Made by a program: the position numbers and the translations under genes. From UBA7985 sp002690455 (GTDB lineage Bacteria; Pseudomonadota; Alphaproteobacteria; UBA7985): 64,000 bases of DNA. The notes below the pieces were generated by a model that saw nothing but the letters and a program-made list of their open reading frames with translations, did not search any database and was not told where the DNA came from. Position 1 is the stretch's first letter. Each line of letters starts with the position of its first letter. This document shows positions 40,518 through 48,571 of this stretch, piece by piece. Location: positions 1-64,000 of the forward strand of contig CBFIIW010000017.1 in the NCBI GenBank assembly GCA_965662775.1. Direction: 5' to 3'.

Positions 40518-40753
40518 TAGCTCTCGCCGCCTTCGCTGTCTGCCTTGTCAGCAAACCTCGGCTGCAAGGCGTCGATCCCTTGCATGAAGGCCCGCCGGGT
40601 GGCGTCAACATCTGCGCCCATAACCGCTGCATCTTCGAGTGCTTCTAGCGCAACTTCGAGCACCTCCTCGAAGTTTGCATCGAGTGTTGCGAGCTTGTCT
40701 TTACAGGACAGGGGCTGTCCCGCTCTGTCGATCCAGCGGTTGGTTTGAGTCAT
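40517..40753 (-). CDS. Small conserved hypothetical protein, 78 residues
   Basis: The product MTQTNRWIDRAGQPLSCKDK... is mostly helical and acidic, with LATLDANFEEVLEVALEALE and a single Cys. Its stop overlaps the DUF2155 start (TAATG), so the two are translationally coupled. Small proteins of this shape occur next to DUF2155/accBC genes in other alphaproteobacteria, as far as I recall, but no function is known. The ribosome site is weak. Confidence 0.7.
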   Translation of the reverse strand: MTQTNRWIDRAGQPLSCKDKLATLDANFEEVLEVALEALEDAAVMGADVDATRRAFMQGIDALQPRFADKADSEGGES

Positions 40754-41062
40754 GATGGTTCTGCAGCAGCTTAAGTTTGGGTCCTACATCGGAAAAAAAG
40801 GGGGCCTGGCACCGGGGCGTGAACAGGCCTGATGCCCAATGCATGCGCGGGAATTTAGTCTAATCGATGGTTTCGTGATAGCCTGTGGCTCATATTTGAC
40901 CCATTTTGCGGGCTGGTTCTCGATTTTGTCTGCGCGCTAACCCGTTTCCTTAGCCCGATCTGCCCCATATTTCACAAAGGGCTGATACCAAGCTGATGAG
41001 GGTTGGTCCCTGATCCACCCATGCCTAAATTAGCCAGGCAAAAGAAAACGAAGGCCGCCACC
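40754..41062 (+). promoter_or_regulatory. Upstream region of cysE
   Basis: This 309-base gap separates divergent genes and holds no supported reading frame; the frame extending to 41003 is treated as out of the gene. A TTGACC at about 40896 has no good -10 partner. I see no recognisable operator. Confidence 0.3.
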
Positions 41063-41827
41063 ATGTTCAAGTCGATTCGCGAGGAAATTCGAGGAATTAT
41101 CGAGCGTGATCCAGCCGTCCGCAGCTGGATCGAGGTCGTGGTTGCTTATCCTTCGTTCTGGGTCATGCGCTACTATCGCGTAGCCAACTGGCTGTGGAAG
41201 CTTCGGTTTCGGGTGCTGGCCCGCTGGATTATGCAGATGGCCCGATGGGGTACGGGGATCGAAATTCACCCCGGCGCAACCATCGGTGAGCGCTTTTTCA
41301 TCGACCATGGGATGGGGGTCGTCATTGGCGAGATGGCCGAAATCGGGGATGATGTGACCCTCTATCATGGCGTAACGCTGGGCGGTGTTTCACCATCGAT
41401 CGGCGCAGCCGAGCAACGCAACGTCAAACGCCACCCGACGCTACAGGACCGCGTGATTGTCGGCTCCGGCGCGCAAATCCTCGGTCCCGTTATCGTTGGA
41501 GAGTGCGCGCGTATCGGCGCTAATGCCGTTGTGACACGAGACGTCGAACCGCGTAGCACGATGGTTGGAATCCCGGCCAAGCCCGTGCAGCTCAGCCGAG
41601 CAGAACAGGGGGCAATCGACCAGTTTGTGGCTTACGGTACGCCTTTGGACGTCGCTGATCCCACCAAGGCGGACAATGAAGCGCTGCGCGATCAAATCGC
41701 GTTGCTTAAGGCACGCTTAAGCGCCATTGAATTCAGCCTACGGTCTCCGGCTGAAGAGGTGCCCGCTTCCCCTTTGACGCCAGGTTCTGAGGCCGGTCAA
41801 GGGGCCGACAAGCGCGCAGGGGACTGA
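41063..41827 (+). CDS. cysE: Serine O-acetyltransferase
   Basis: CysE acetylates serine for cysteine synthesis. From the ATG at 41063 (AAGG 9 bases upstream) the 254-residue product has an N-terminal helical part and a left-handed beta-helix with hexapeptide repeats: IEIHPGATIGERFFIDHGMG, VVIGEMAEIGDDVTLYHGVT and GSGAQILGPVIVGECARIGA. The His in IDHGMG and the later H in YHG are the usual catalytic residues. A C-terminal helix tail ends in a flexible segment. In-frame starts at 41003 and 41021 cannot be excluded. It is followed after 8 bases by a cysteine desulfurase. Confidence 0.96.
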   Translation: MFKSIREEIRGIIERDPAVRSWIEVVVAYPSFWVMRYYRVANWLWKLRFRVLARWIMQMARWGTGIEIHPGATIGERFFIDHGMGVVIGEMAEIGDDVTLYHGVTLGGVSPSIGAAEQRNVKRHPTLQDRVIVGSGAQILGPVIVGECARIGANAVVTRDVEPRSTMVGIPAKPVQLSRAEQGAIDQFVAYGTPLDVADPTKADNEALRDQIALLKARLSAIEFSLRSPAEEVPASPLTPGSEAGQGADKRAGD

Positions 41828-41835
41828 TCCTGGCG

Positions 41836-42906
41836 TTGTATTTCGACCATGCTGCAACCTCGGCCGTCCGGCCTGAGGTCATTGCTCTGATCGCTGAGGT
41901 GATGGCCGGAACGGGAAACGCCTCGTCCGTTCATAGCCGGGGACGAAGCGCCCGCGCGCTGGTCGAGCGCGCGCGAGAGCAGGTCGCCGGACTGGTCGGT
42001 GCTCGCCCGCAGGAGGTGATTTTCACCAGCGGTGGCACAGAAGCCAATAATCACGTGCTGCACGCCCATGCCATGGCCAACGATCCAGTTCTCGTCTCGG
42101 CCATCGAGCATGATTCCGTGCTCCACGGTGTTCAGGGGGTGGAAACCTTTGCCGTGACCCCAGCGGGTGTGCCGGATTTGGCGGCGCTGGAAGGGCGGCT
42201 GAACACGGGCAAGCCGGGACTGATTTCACTCATGCTGGTAAATAACGAAACTGGGGTTGTTCAGCCGGTTGACGAAGTTGCCCGTTTGGCCAGGGCTGCA
42301 GGTTGGACCTTTCACACCGATGCAGTGCAGGCCGTGGGGAAGCTACCGCTGGCCATGGGCGCGCTGGGCGTCGATTATCTCAGCCTCAGCGGCCATAAAT
42401 TCGGCGGTCCGCAGGGTGTTGGCGCACTTGTGCTGCGCCCAGGCATGGACCCAGCGCCGTTTCTTCGCGGTGGCGGACAGGAACGCCGCCGCCGCGCAGG
42501 TACAGAAAACGTTGCCGGTATTACTGGGCTGGGGCTTGCTGCCGAACTGGCGCTAACCACTCCGATCAACCACACCGCGCTGCAGGCGCAACTCGAAACC
42601 GCCCTCCGCGAGGCTGTTCCCGGACTGGCCATCGTTGCCGAGGGCAGCCGCCGGGTTTCCACCATCACCTGTGCGCTCTGGCCCAAGGCGAGCGCAGAAC
42701 GGCTGGTGATGAAATTTGACCTCAAGGGCGTTGCGGTGTCTTCCGGATCGGCCTGCTCCTCGGGCAAGGTGACCGCCAGTCACGTGCTCAGCGCCATGGG
42801 CCACGCCCCTACGCAGGCACAGTCGGCGTTGCGATTCTCCACTGGATGGAACACCACTGATGCCGATATCGTCAGTCTTGCCGATGTGATGCGGTCTTTC
42901 TCATGA
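41836..42906 (+). CDS. Cysteine desulfurase (NifS/IscS-like)
   Basis: The 356-residue PLP enzyme takes sulfur from cysteine as a persulfide. It starts at a TTG, giving MYFDHAATSAVRPEVIALIA. The PLP-binding Lys188 is in SLSGHKFGGPQG, and the active Cys307 in SSGSACSSGKVTASHVL, on a short class-I type loop. It is not accompanied by iscU, iscA or hscBA, so it is probably not the housekeeping Fe-S enzyme. The gene order cysE - desulfurase - tungstate permease, with 8-base and 4-base contacts, suggests the sulfur serves a special use, for example a tungsten or molybdenum cofactor; that is inference. Confidence 0.9.
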   Translation: MYFDHAATSAVRPEVIALIAEVMAGTGNASSVHSRGRSARALVERAREQVAGLVGARPQEVIFTSGGTEANNHVLHAHAMANDPVLVSAIEHDSVLHGVQGVETFAVTPAGVPDLAALEGRLNTGKPGLISLMLVNNETGVVQPVDEVARLARAAGWTFHTDAVQAVGKLPLAMGALGVDYLSLSGHKFGGPQGVGALVLRPGMDPAPFLRGGGQERRRRAGTENVAGITGLGLAAELALTTPINHTALQAQLETALREAVPGLAIVAEGSRRVSTITCALWPKASAERLVMKFDLKGVAVSSGSACSSGKVTASHVLSAMGHAPTQAQSALRFSTGWNTTDADIVSLADVMRSFS

Positions 42907-43607
42907 TGGCTGCTTTCGGGGATGCACTGGTCCTGCTGGTACAAGGTGATCCTGCCCTATGGGACGTGATCTTGCGCTCGCTTTGGGTATCGTCGCTGGC
43001 CGCCGGGCTGGCCATGATGGCTGCCATTCCGCTGGGGGTGGTGCTGGGCACGCGTGCGTTCCGTGGGCGCTGGCTGATCAATACCGTGATAAGCAGTTTT
43101 CAGGCCGTTCCGGCGGTGGTTGTGGGCCTGCTGGTCTACCTGCTGCTATCCCGGCAGGGGTTGCTGGGTGAACTGCGCCTGCTGTTCACATCCTGGGCCA
43201 TTCTGATCGCCCAGTTCATCCTGGTTCTGCCGCTGGCGCTGGCGCTGGTAACCACCAGACTCAGCGACCTATGGCGGCGGTTCGGTGATTTGTATCAACT
43301 CGATGGTGCTGGTTACGGTACGCGCCTGAAGGCACTGGTCCGAATGGCACCAGGGCCGCTGATTGTGGTTGGACTGACGGTGTTTGGTCGCGCCATTTCG
43401 GAGGTTGGGGCCGCTATTATTGTGGGTGGCAATTTGGAATTCGCAACCCGCGTGCTCACCACGGCCATCAAGCTTGAGGTCGAGCAGGGCAAACTGGCAC
43501 AAGCGCTGGCCTTTGGCATGGTTTTGCTGGTACTGGCCTTTGCGGTCAATTTGGCAGCGCGGCTGGTTGCTGTCGCAGTCCCGGCCGAAGACCTCGAGAG
43601 GAAATGA
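42903..43607 (+). CDS. tupB: Tungstate ABC transporter permease
   Basis: The 234-residue protein has about six membrane segments (SLWVSSLAAGLAMMAAIPLG, INTVISSFQAVPAVVVGLLV and others) and the EAA-like permease loop EVGAAIIVGGNLEFATRVL. It overlaps the desulfurase stop and the next gene's start by four bases each (ATGA). On its own it could be a molybdate or phosphate permease, but the partner binding protein is clearly TupA-like, hence tungstate. No ATPase gene (tupC) is adjacent. Confidence 0.85.
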   Translation: MMAAFGDALVLLVQGDPALWDVILRSLWVSSLAAGLAMMAAIPLGVVLGTRAFRGRWLINTVISSFQAVPAVVVGLLVYLLLSRQGLLGELRLLFTSWAILIAQFILVLPLALALVTTRLSDLWRRFGDLYQLDGAGYGTRLKALVRMAPGPLIVVGLTVFGRAISEVGAAIIVGGNLEFATRVLTTAIKLEVEQGKLAQALAFGMVLLVLAFAVNLAARLVAVAVPAEDLERK

Positions 43608-44467
43608 TGACGGGTTTGATCCGATTGCTTTCGTTGCAGCTTATGTTTGGCCTGTCGGCGCTGCTCACCGTTGCGACCTTTGCTGCGGCCGATACTATCC
43701 GTATCGGAGGAACCACCTCCGTCCGAGAAAGCGGCCTGCTGGCCGCGCTGGAAACCGCCTTTCAACGCGATACCGGCCATCAACTCCAGTTCATCGTCGG
43801 TGGCACAGGTCGCGTTCTGAAGCTGCTCGAAGCACAGGATGTTAGTGGCGCTCTGGTCCACGACACCGACAGCGAGCGGGCGCTGCTCGACGCGGGAGGT
43901 GCGGCACAACGCTTCGATGTGATGCGCAATGATTACCTGATCCTCGGCCCGCGTGACGCCGATGTACCCACCGATGTCATCGATCTATTCCGGACCATCG
44001 CCGCGCGCGAACTACCCTTCGTCTCGCGTGGCGATAACAGTGGCACTCACCGAGCCGAGCTACGCATATGGTCGGCTGCCGGTGTCGACATTGAAGACCC
44101 TGCCGCCCGAAGCTGGTATCGCAAATCCGGGTCGGGGCAGGGGGCGACGCTCAATATCGCCGCAAGCCTGGATGCATTTGTGCTGGCTGATGCAGCGACC
44201 TGGATCGCTTTCGATAACAAGGCTGATCTGATGCCAAAGGGCTGTCGTGGGGCCGCCCTGCGCAATGTCTATGGTGTCCTGTTAGGCTACGATGCTCAGG
44301 ATGTTGATGACAGGGGGGAGCGCTTTGCTCGATGGTTGCTGGGCCCGGGGCAGGCAGTGATTGAGACCTTTAAAGTCCGGGGGCAGGCACCCTTTGTCCC
44401 GGTGTCTCAGGCCGATCTGACAGGCTCTTTACCTGTTGTTGAGGGTCTATGTACGGCCAGGAGCTGA
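43604..44467 (+). CDS. tupA: Tungstate-binding periplasmic protein
   Basis: After a signal peptide ending near AAADTIRIGG the 287-residue product shows the TupA pattern: TTSVRESGLLAALETAFQRD, FIVGGTGRVLKLLEAQDVSG, LVHDTDSERALLDAG, MRNDYLILGPRD, FVSRGDNSGTHRAELRIW and YRKSGSGQGATLNIAASLDA. TTS and RGDNSGTH are the oxyanion-binding residues in the family. It binds tungstate, with a discriminating preference over molybdate, for uptake. It is the last gene of the cysE unit; the permease gene is upstream and the ATPase gene is missing from the cluster. Confidence 0.92.
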   Translation: MMTGLIRLLSLQLMFGLSALLTVATFAAADTIRIGGTTSVRESGLLAALETAFQRDTGHQLQFIVGGTGRVLKLLEAQDVSGALVHDTDSERALLDAGGAAQRFDVMRNDYLILGPRDADVPTDVIDLFRTIAARELPFVSRGDNSGTHRAELRIWSAAGVDIEDPAARSWYRKSGSGQGATLNIAASLDAFVLADAATWIAFDNKADLMPKGCRGAALRNVYGVLLGYDAQDVDDRGERFARWLLGPGQAVIETFKVRGQAPFVPVSQADLTGSLPVVEGLCTARS

Positions 44468-44600
44468 GGCGAGCGTTCTTGGACTTGGTAGGTGTACAGA
44501 CGGTCTATCGACGCTGATTTTATCCGCTGCGCGCTGGGCGCGGGGCAACTGCGTTGATTTTCTGGCGGTTGCCGCCGCGTAAGCAAGCTAATGTGTGTTC

Positions 44601-46127
44601 ATGAACGACGACACCAGCCAGAACCCATCAGACGTGACCGCCCAGTTCGAAGTACTTGGGTTGGACCTGCGCGCACTCAACGCTGTCTCCCGCCTAGGGC
44701 TGGCGGCGCCAACCGACGTGCAGAGGGAGGCCATCGGCCCCTTTGTCACCGGTCGTGATGTCTGCGCCACCGCGCCGACTGGCACGGGGAAGACGCTAGC
44801 CTTCCTGTTGCCGCTTCTGACCCGGCTGTCACGCCCGGCCAAGGGGTCGGGCCCGGGTCCGCGCGCCATCATTCTTTCCCCCACGCGGGAGTTAGGCGAG
44901 CAGCTTTGGAATGTCGCGCGCGACGTGTTTGCGGGCAAGAAAATGAAGGCCGTGCGCATGCTGGGGGGAGAGCCTTTCCCCGCGCAGGTGAAGGCACTGC
45001 GACAGCCGCTGGACCTCGTTATTGCAACACCTGGGCGGCTGATCGACCATCTCGAAGCCGACCGCATGGCCATGTTCCGGCTGGAAACCCTGATTATCGA
45101 CGAAGCCGACCGTATGCTCGATGTCGGCTTTCGCCCGCAGATCCAGCGCATTGCACGCGCCTGTGGCACCAAGCGTCAAACCGCGCTTTACACCGCGACG
45201 CTGACCAAAGGGGTGCGGGAGCTGGCGCAGTCAATACTGAAAGACCCGGTCAATATCGGACTGGCAGAACCGGATACCATTCCCGACACCATCCAGCACA
45301 ATTTGGTCTTCTGCGATAGCCACGAGCATAAGCTCGAAGTTCTCGACCTCATGCTGACCAAGAGCAACATGCGTCAGGCGCTTGTGTTCGTGACCACGCA
45401 GAAAGCGGTAGAGGAGCTGATCGAGCACGTCTCGGTGCAGGGGCATACCGCCGTTCCCGCCCATGGGGGCATGACCACGGCGGAGCGCTCTGCCTCGGTC
45501 AACATCTTTCGTCGGCGCAAGGCGCAGTTGCTGGTTGCCACCGACGTTGCTGCGCGGGGCATGGATATCCCAGGTCTACGCGACGTGATTATGCTCAATC
45601 TGCCGATCCATGCGGAGGACTACGTGCATCGGATCGGGCGGGTCGGACGTGCGGGAAAACCGGGCTGGGCCTGGGCGTTGGTCAGCGACGCCGATAAGCG
45701 GCGGCTGGATAAAATCGAAAAGCTGCTGGGGCGGACCTTACCGTCACGTGCAATCCCTAGTCTGATTTCTGAAGAACATCGGGAGCATCGTGAGGATGAC
45801 GGTGATCTGGTGCGCGCGCGAGCTGGGAGAGGGGCTGGGAAAGACTTGCGCGAGCGCGGACCAGCACGCCGCGGCGGCAGCGCCGATCGGGGTCCTGGCT
45901 CAAGAGATCGCGTGTCCCGAGGCGAGGGCTCCAGAAATCAGGGTTCCAGAGGTCCGAGTTCTAGAGGACCGCGCGAGGATCGGGGCGAGAGAAAACCCAG
46001 GTCCAACGACCGTCTGGAGCGCTCAGATCGACGTCCTCAGGGCTCGAAAGGTCGGGATCAAAGCGATAGCCGTCGAGGTCAAAAGCCTTCAGGTCGTCCG
46101 GGTGCTCCACGCGGCCGTCGATCATAA
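44601..46127 (+). CDS. DEAD-box RNA helicase with RG/RS-rich tail
   Basis: Motifs in order are the Q-region FEVLGLDLRALNAVSRLG, APTGTGKTLAF (Walker A), PTRELGEQL, TPGRL, IIDEADRML (DEAD), YTATLTKG (motif III with T in place of S), then the second domain LVATDVAARGMDIPG and HRIGRVGRAGKPG. The last 130 residues are very rich in Arg, Gly, Ser and Asp, a tail used for RNA binding. The ATG at 44601 is used; a GTG at 44595 is equally possible and no ribosome site is clear. RhlE/DeaD-type roles in RNA decay or ribosome assembly are likely. The last 167 bases are antisense to yaaA. Confidence 0.93.
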   Translation: MNDDTSQNPSDVTAQFEVLGLDLRALNAVSRLGLAAPTDVQREAIGPFVTGRDVCATAPTGTGKTLAFLLPLLTRLSRPAKGSGPGPRAIILSPTRELGEQLWNVARDVFAGKKMKAVRMLGGEPFPAQVKALRQPLDLVIATPGRLIDHLEADRMAMFRLETLIIDEADRMLDVGFRPQIQRIARACGTKRQTALYTATLTKGVRELAQSILKDPVNIGLAEPDTIPDTIQHNLVFCDSHEHKLEVLDLMLTKSNMRQALVFVTTQKAVEELIEHVSVQGHTAVPAHGGMTTAERSASVNIFRRRKAQLLVATDVAARGMDIPGLRDVIMLNLPIHAEDYVHRIGRVGRAGKPGWAWALVSDADKRRLDKIEKLLGRTLPSRAIPSLISEEHREHREDDGDLVRARAGRGAGKDLRERGPARRGGSADRGPGSRDRVSRGEGSRNQGSRGPSSRGPREDRGERKPRSNDRLERSDRRPQGSKGRDQSDSRRGQKPSGRPGAPRGRRS

Positions 46128-46773
46128 ATCTCGCCATCATCCCTCGGGCGACTTTGGCTGAGAAACTGATTAGCGTCGGTTTACCGCCACGATACTCCCG
46201 GAAACCGATGGTGATTACCGGTGCGGTGAATGCCTTTCTGTCGGCTGCCTTCCAGTACTCGTTCGAGGCAAGGTTAATCAGCACTGGTGCGCCCGGGCTG
46301 GCGGCAAGGTCGCTGAGCAGCTGCTTGGCAATCTGATCTTCCCAGAAGGCATAGAGGTTCGAGCCTGCGCTGTTCTTTAGGCGCGTTCCCATTTCCAACC
46401 GATAAGGTTCGATGGCGTCCAGCGGCCGCAGCAAGCCGTAGAGCCCTGAAAGCACACGAAGGCGTTCGTTTGCTTCCAGCAGATCCGCTTCTGTCAGGCT
46501 GCTTGCATCCAAACCCCGGTAGACGTCACCCGCGAACAACAGGATCGCCGCCTTAGCGTCTTGCTTTCCGAATTGCTTAAAGCGGTCGTGGTTCAAGGTC
46601 GCCAGATCGTCGGAAAGATGCATGAGTGACGCCAAACCGCTAGACTCTAGCTTCAGTGCTAAGCCGGCCAGCGTCTTGGCTTGTGCCTGAAACAACGGCG
46701 CGGTCGCCGCCGGAACTTCCGTGGGGCTGCGATCGAGGTTCATGGACTTGGCAGGTGAGATAACGGCGAGCAT
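45961..46773 (-). CDS. yaaA: Peroxide stress protein YaaA (DUF328)
   Basis: The 270-residue product starts MLAVISPAKSMNLDRSPTEV, and has the hallmark ISPAKSM, LFAGDVYRGLDASSLTEADL, RVLSGLYGLLRPLDAIEPYR, GTRLKNSAGSNLY and SNEYWKA. In E. coli it is an OxyR-regulated protein that limits intracellular free iron and DNA damage during peroxide stress. The start at 46773 is set by homology; the longer frame to 47256 is antisense to the next gene and not real. No clear ribosome site precedes the ATG. Its 3' end overlaps the convergent helicase gene by 167 bases. Confidence 0.95.
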   Translation of the reverse strand: MLAVISPAKSMNLDRSPTEVPAATAPLFQAQAKTLAGLALKLESSGLASLMHLSDDLATLNHDRFKQFGKQDAKAAILLFAGDVYRGLDASSLTEADLLEANERLRVLSGLYGLLRPLDAIEPYRLEMGTRLKNSAGSNLYAFWEDQIAKQLLSDLAASPGAPVLINLASNEYWKAADRKAFTAPVITIGFREYRGGKPTLISFSAKVARGMMARFMIDGRVEHPDDLKAFDLDGYRFDPDLSSPEDVDLSAPDGRWTWVFSRPDPRAVL

Positions 46774-46948
46774 AGATCGTTTTTTCGTGTCTTTTTGCGA
46801 TGCCTTACTGTTGCATACATGAAGTGTAGCGGCAAAAAGACAATGGCCGCAGCCCGCGGCATTATGCGTGTTTATTTGCTGGACTCCTCGGGCTGGCCGA
46901 GTCCAGTTAAGGGTATGGTTCGCACTCGGGGTAAGGCATTGGAATTCC

Positions 46949-47734
46949 GTGGTCACGTTGCCGAATGAAATTTGGGGCTTTGCCGAGCGCCTGCGAGCAG
47001 AAGCAGAGCCCGTCGTTGACCGGTATTTCCGTGCCCCCGATCTGACTGTTGAACATAAGGCAGATGTGTCCCCTGTGACCCGTGCCGACGAGACGATAGA
47101 GCAACTTTGGCGCGCGATGATTACAGAGACGTTCCCTGACCACGGTATCGTGGGGGAGGAGGGCGATACCGTTGGCGCTGACCGCGATTTCATTTGGGTT
47201 CTTGACCCGATCGACGGCACACGTGCTTTCATCGGCGGCTTTCCGTTGTTCACCAATCTCTTTGCCCTGTTGTATCGAAATCAGCCCGTCTTCGGCGGTA
47301 TCTGTGCACCCGCAACCGGGGAATGGTGGTTGGGGCAAGCGATAGAGCCAGCCTGGGCGACCTTCCGCGGGAAGCCTATTGGCAACCGTCCGCAACAAAC
47401 GCTGGAAACCTGTGTGCTGGCAGCAACAGCCCCAGATATGTTTTCGCCAGCGCAATTCGCGCGGTTTCAGGCTCTTTCCAACGCGTGTGCTGACCTGCGC
47501 TATGGCGCTGATGCTTACGCCTATGGGCTGGTTGCGCTCGGCACTGTCGGCATCGTGGCTGAGGCCAGCATGAACCCTTGGGACTTTATGGCGCTGATCC
47601 CGGTGATCGAAGGCGCAGGGGGCCGTGTTACCGACTGGACTGGCCAGCCCCTAACCCTAGAAAGTGACGGCACGGTGCTGGCGGCGGCTACACCCGCGCT
47701 GCACGAAGCTGCCCTCAGTACTTTGACTGAATGA
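46949..47734 (+). CDS. Inositol-monophosphatase family protein, probably histidinol-phosphatase (HisN-like)
   Basis: The GTG at 46949 is chosen because the family fold begins at LPNEIWGFAERLRAEAEPVV; an upstream frame from 46868 lacks homology. The metal site is complete: VGEEGD, WVLDPIDGTRAFIGGFPLF and the late NPWDFMALIPVIEGAGG. Members dephosphorylate inositol phosphate, histidinol phosphate or PAP; the GADAYAYGLVALGTV stretch is of the HisN group common in alphaproteobacteria, so histidinol-phosphatase is the best guess. The end overlaps tdk by four bases (ATGA). Confidence 0.85.
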   Translation: MVTLPNEIWGFAERLRAEAEPVVDRYFRAPDLTVEHKADVSPVTRADETIEQLWRAMITETFPDHGIVGEEGDTVGADRDFIWVLDPIDGTRAFIGGFPLFTNLFALLYRNQPVFGGICAPATGEWWLGQAIEPAWATFRGKPIGNRPQQTLETCVLAATAPDMFSPAQFARFQALSNACADLRYGADAYAYGLVALGTVGIVAEASMNPWDFMALIPVIEGAGGRVTDWTGQPLTLESDGTVLAAATPALHEAALSTLTE

Positions 47735-48438
47735 TTGAGACCATGACCGTGACCAAAGAAACGCCTGTCGAATCCACCCCCGCCACTGACCCGCAGCAGA
47801 CCGTGTCGCTGGTAGAAGGTGGTGAGCGGCAGCCCAAGCCGCCGTACGGACACCTGTCGGTCGTATGTGGCCCCATGTTCGCAGGCAAGACAACCGAGAC
47901 GCTCAAGCGGATCCTGTGGGCAAAAAACGGTCGTGGACAGTCCATCCGCGTATACAAGCCAGCCTTTGACCAGCGCTATGCGCGCCTGCAGATCGTCAGC
48001 CACGAAGGCTTGGCTGCCGACGCAGAGGCAGTGGTCGACTGGGATAACCGCAGTGCCGACATGATTGAAGACAGCATCGATGTTGTCTTCTTCGATGAAG
48101 TGCAGTTCTTTGAGAGTCCGAATTTCCGCGGCGATATCCTGCAGATTGTGGAAGACCTTCTTGGCGCCGGGATTGACGTTGTGTGCTCGGGGCTAGACAT
48201 GGACTGGCAGGGCAAGCCCTTCCCGATCATTGCCCACATGGCTGCGAAGGCAGATGAAGTGCATAAGCTGCGCGGGGTCTGTACGGTTTGTGGGCGGCCG
48301 TCGACCAAGACCTATAAGAAGACAGGATCGGGTGGTCAGATTGAGATCGGTGGGGCTGAACTCTATGAAAGCCGCTGCACCATTCACTGGGCTGTGCCTG
48401 ACCTAGAGCTGACGCCAGACCTGTTTTACGGTCGCTAA
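47731..48438 (+). CDS. tdk: Thymidine kinase with N-terminal extension
   Basis: The 235-residue product has the type II thymidine-kinase core: LSVVCGPMFAGKTTETLKRI (Walker A, Lys53), VVFFDEVQFFESPNFRGDIL (Walker B and catalytic Glu), VCSGLDMDWQGKPFPIIAHM, and zinc-binding cysteines in CTVCGRPSTKTYKKTG. It phosphorylates salvaged thymidine. Usual proteins begin a few residues before the Walker A region; here about 40 extra residues, rich in Thr, Pro and Gln, precede it. Its ATG overlaps the stop of the phosphatase gene, so they are coupled. Confidence 0.95.
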   Translation: MIETMTVTKETPVESTPATDPQQTVSLVEGGERQPKPPYGHLSVVCGPMFAGKTTETLKRILWAKNGRGQSIRVYKPAFDQRYARLQIVSHEGLAADAEAVVDWDNRSADMIEDSIDVVFFDEVQFFESPNFRGDILQIVEDLLGAGIDVVCSGLDMDWQGKPFPIIAHMAAKADEVHKLRGVCTVCGRPSTKTYKKTGSGGQIEIGGAELYESRCTIHWAVPDLELTPDLFYGR

Positions 48439-48571
48439 TTCGCCGCAAAACGGACATTTATTTCGTGATTATTGAAGTTGTTAGGTGACAGCCGCTACGG
48501 AAATCGAGTATTGAACGACTAATAGGTGGGGATATATTTCACGATCCCCGAGCGACCTGGAACCTGTTTTC

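Noticed and set aside
45790..46161. A 123-codon plus-strand frame in the helicase tail
   Set aside because: It is a shifted reading of the RG-rich helicase tail. The helicase frame is continuous and ends normally at 46127.
46774..47256. A 161-codon N-terminal extension of yaaA
   Set aside because: Homology begins at MLAVISPAKS (46773). The extension is antisense to the phosphatase gene and has a low-complexity, Ser/Arg-rich composition.
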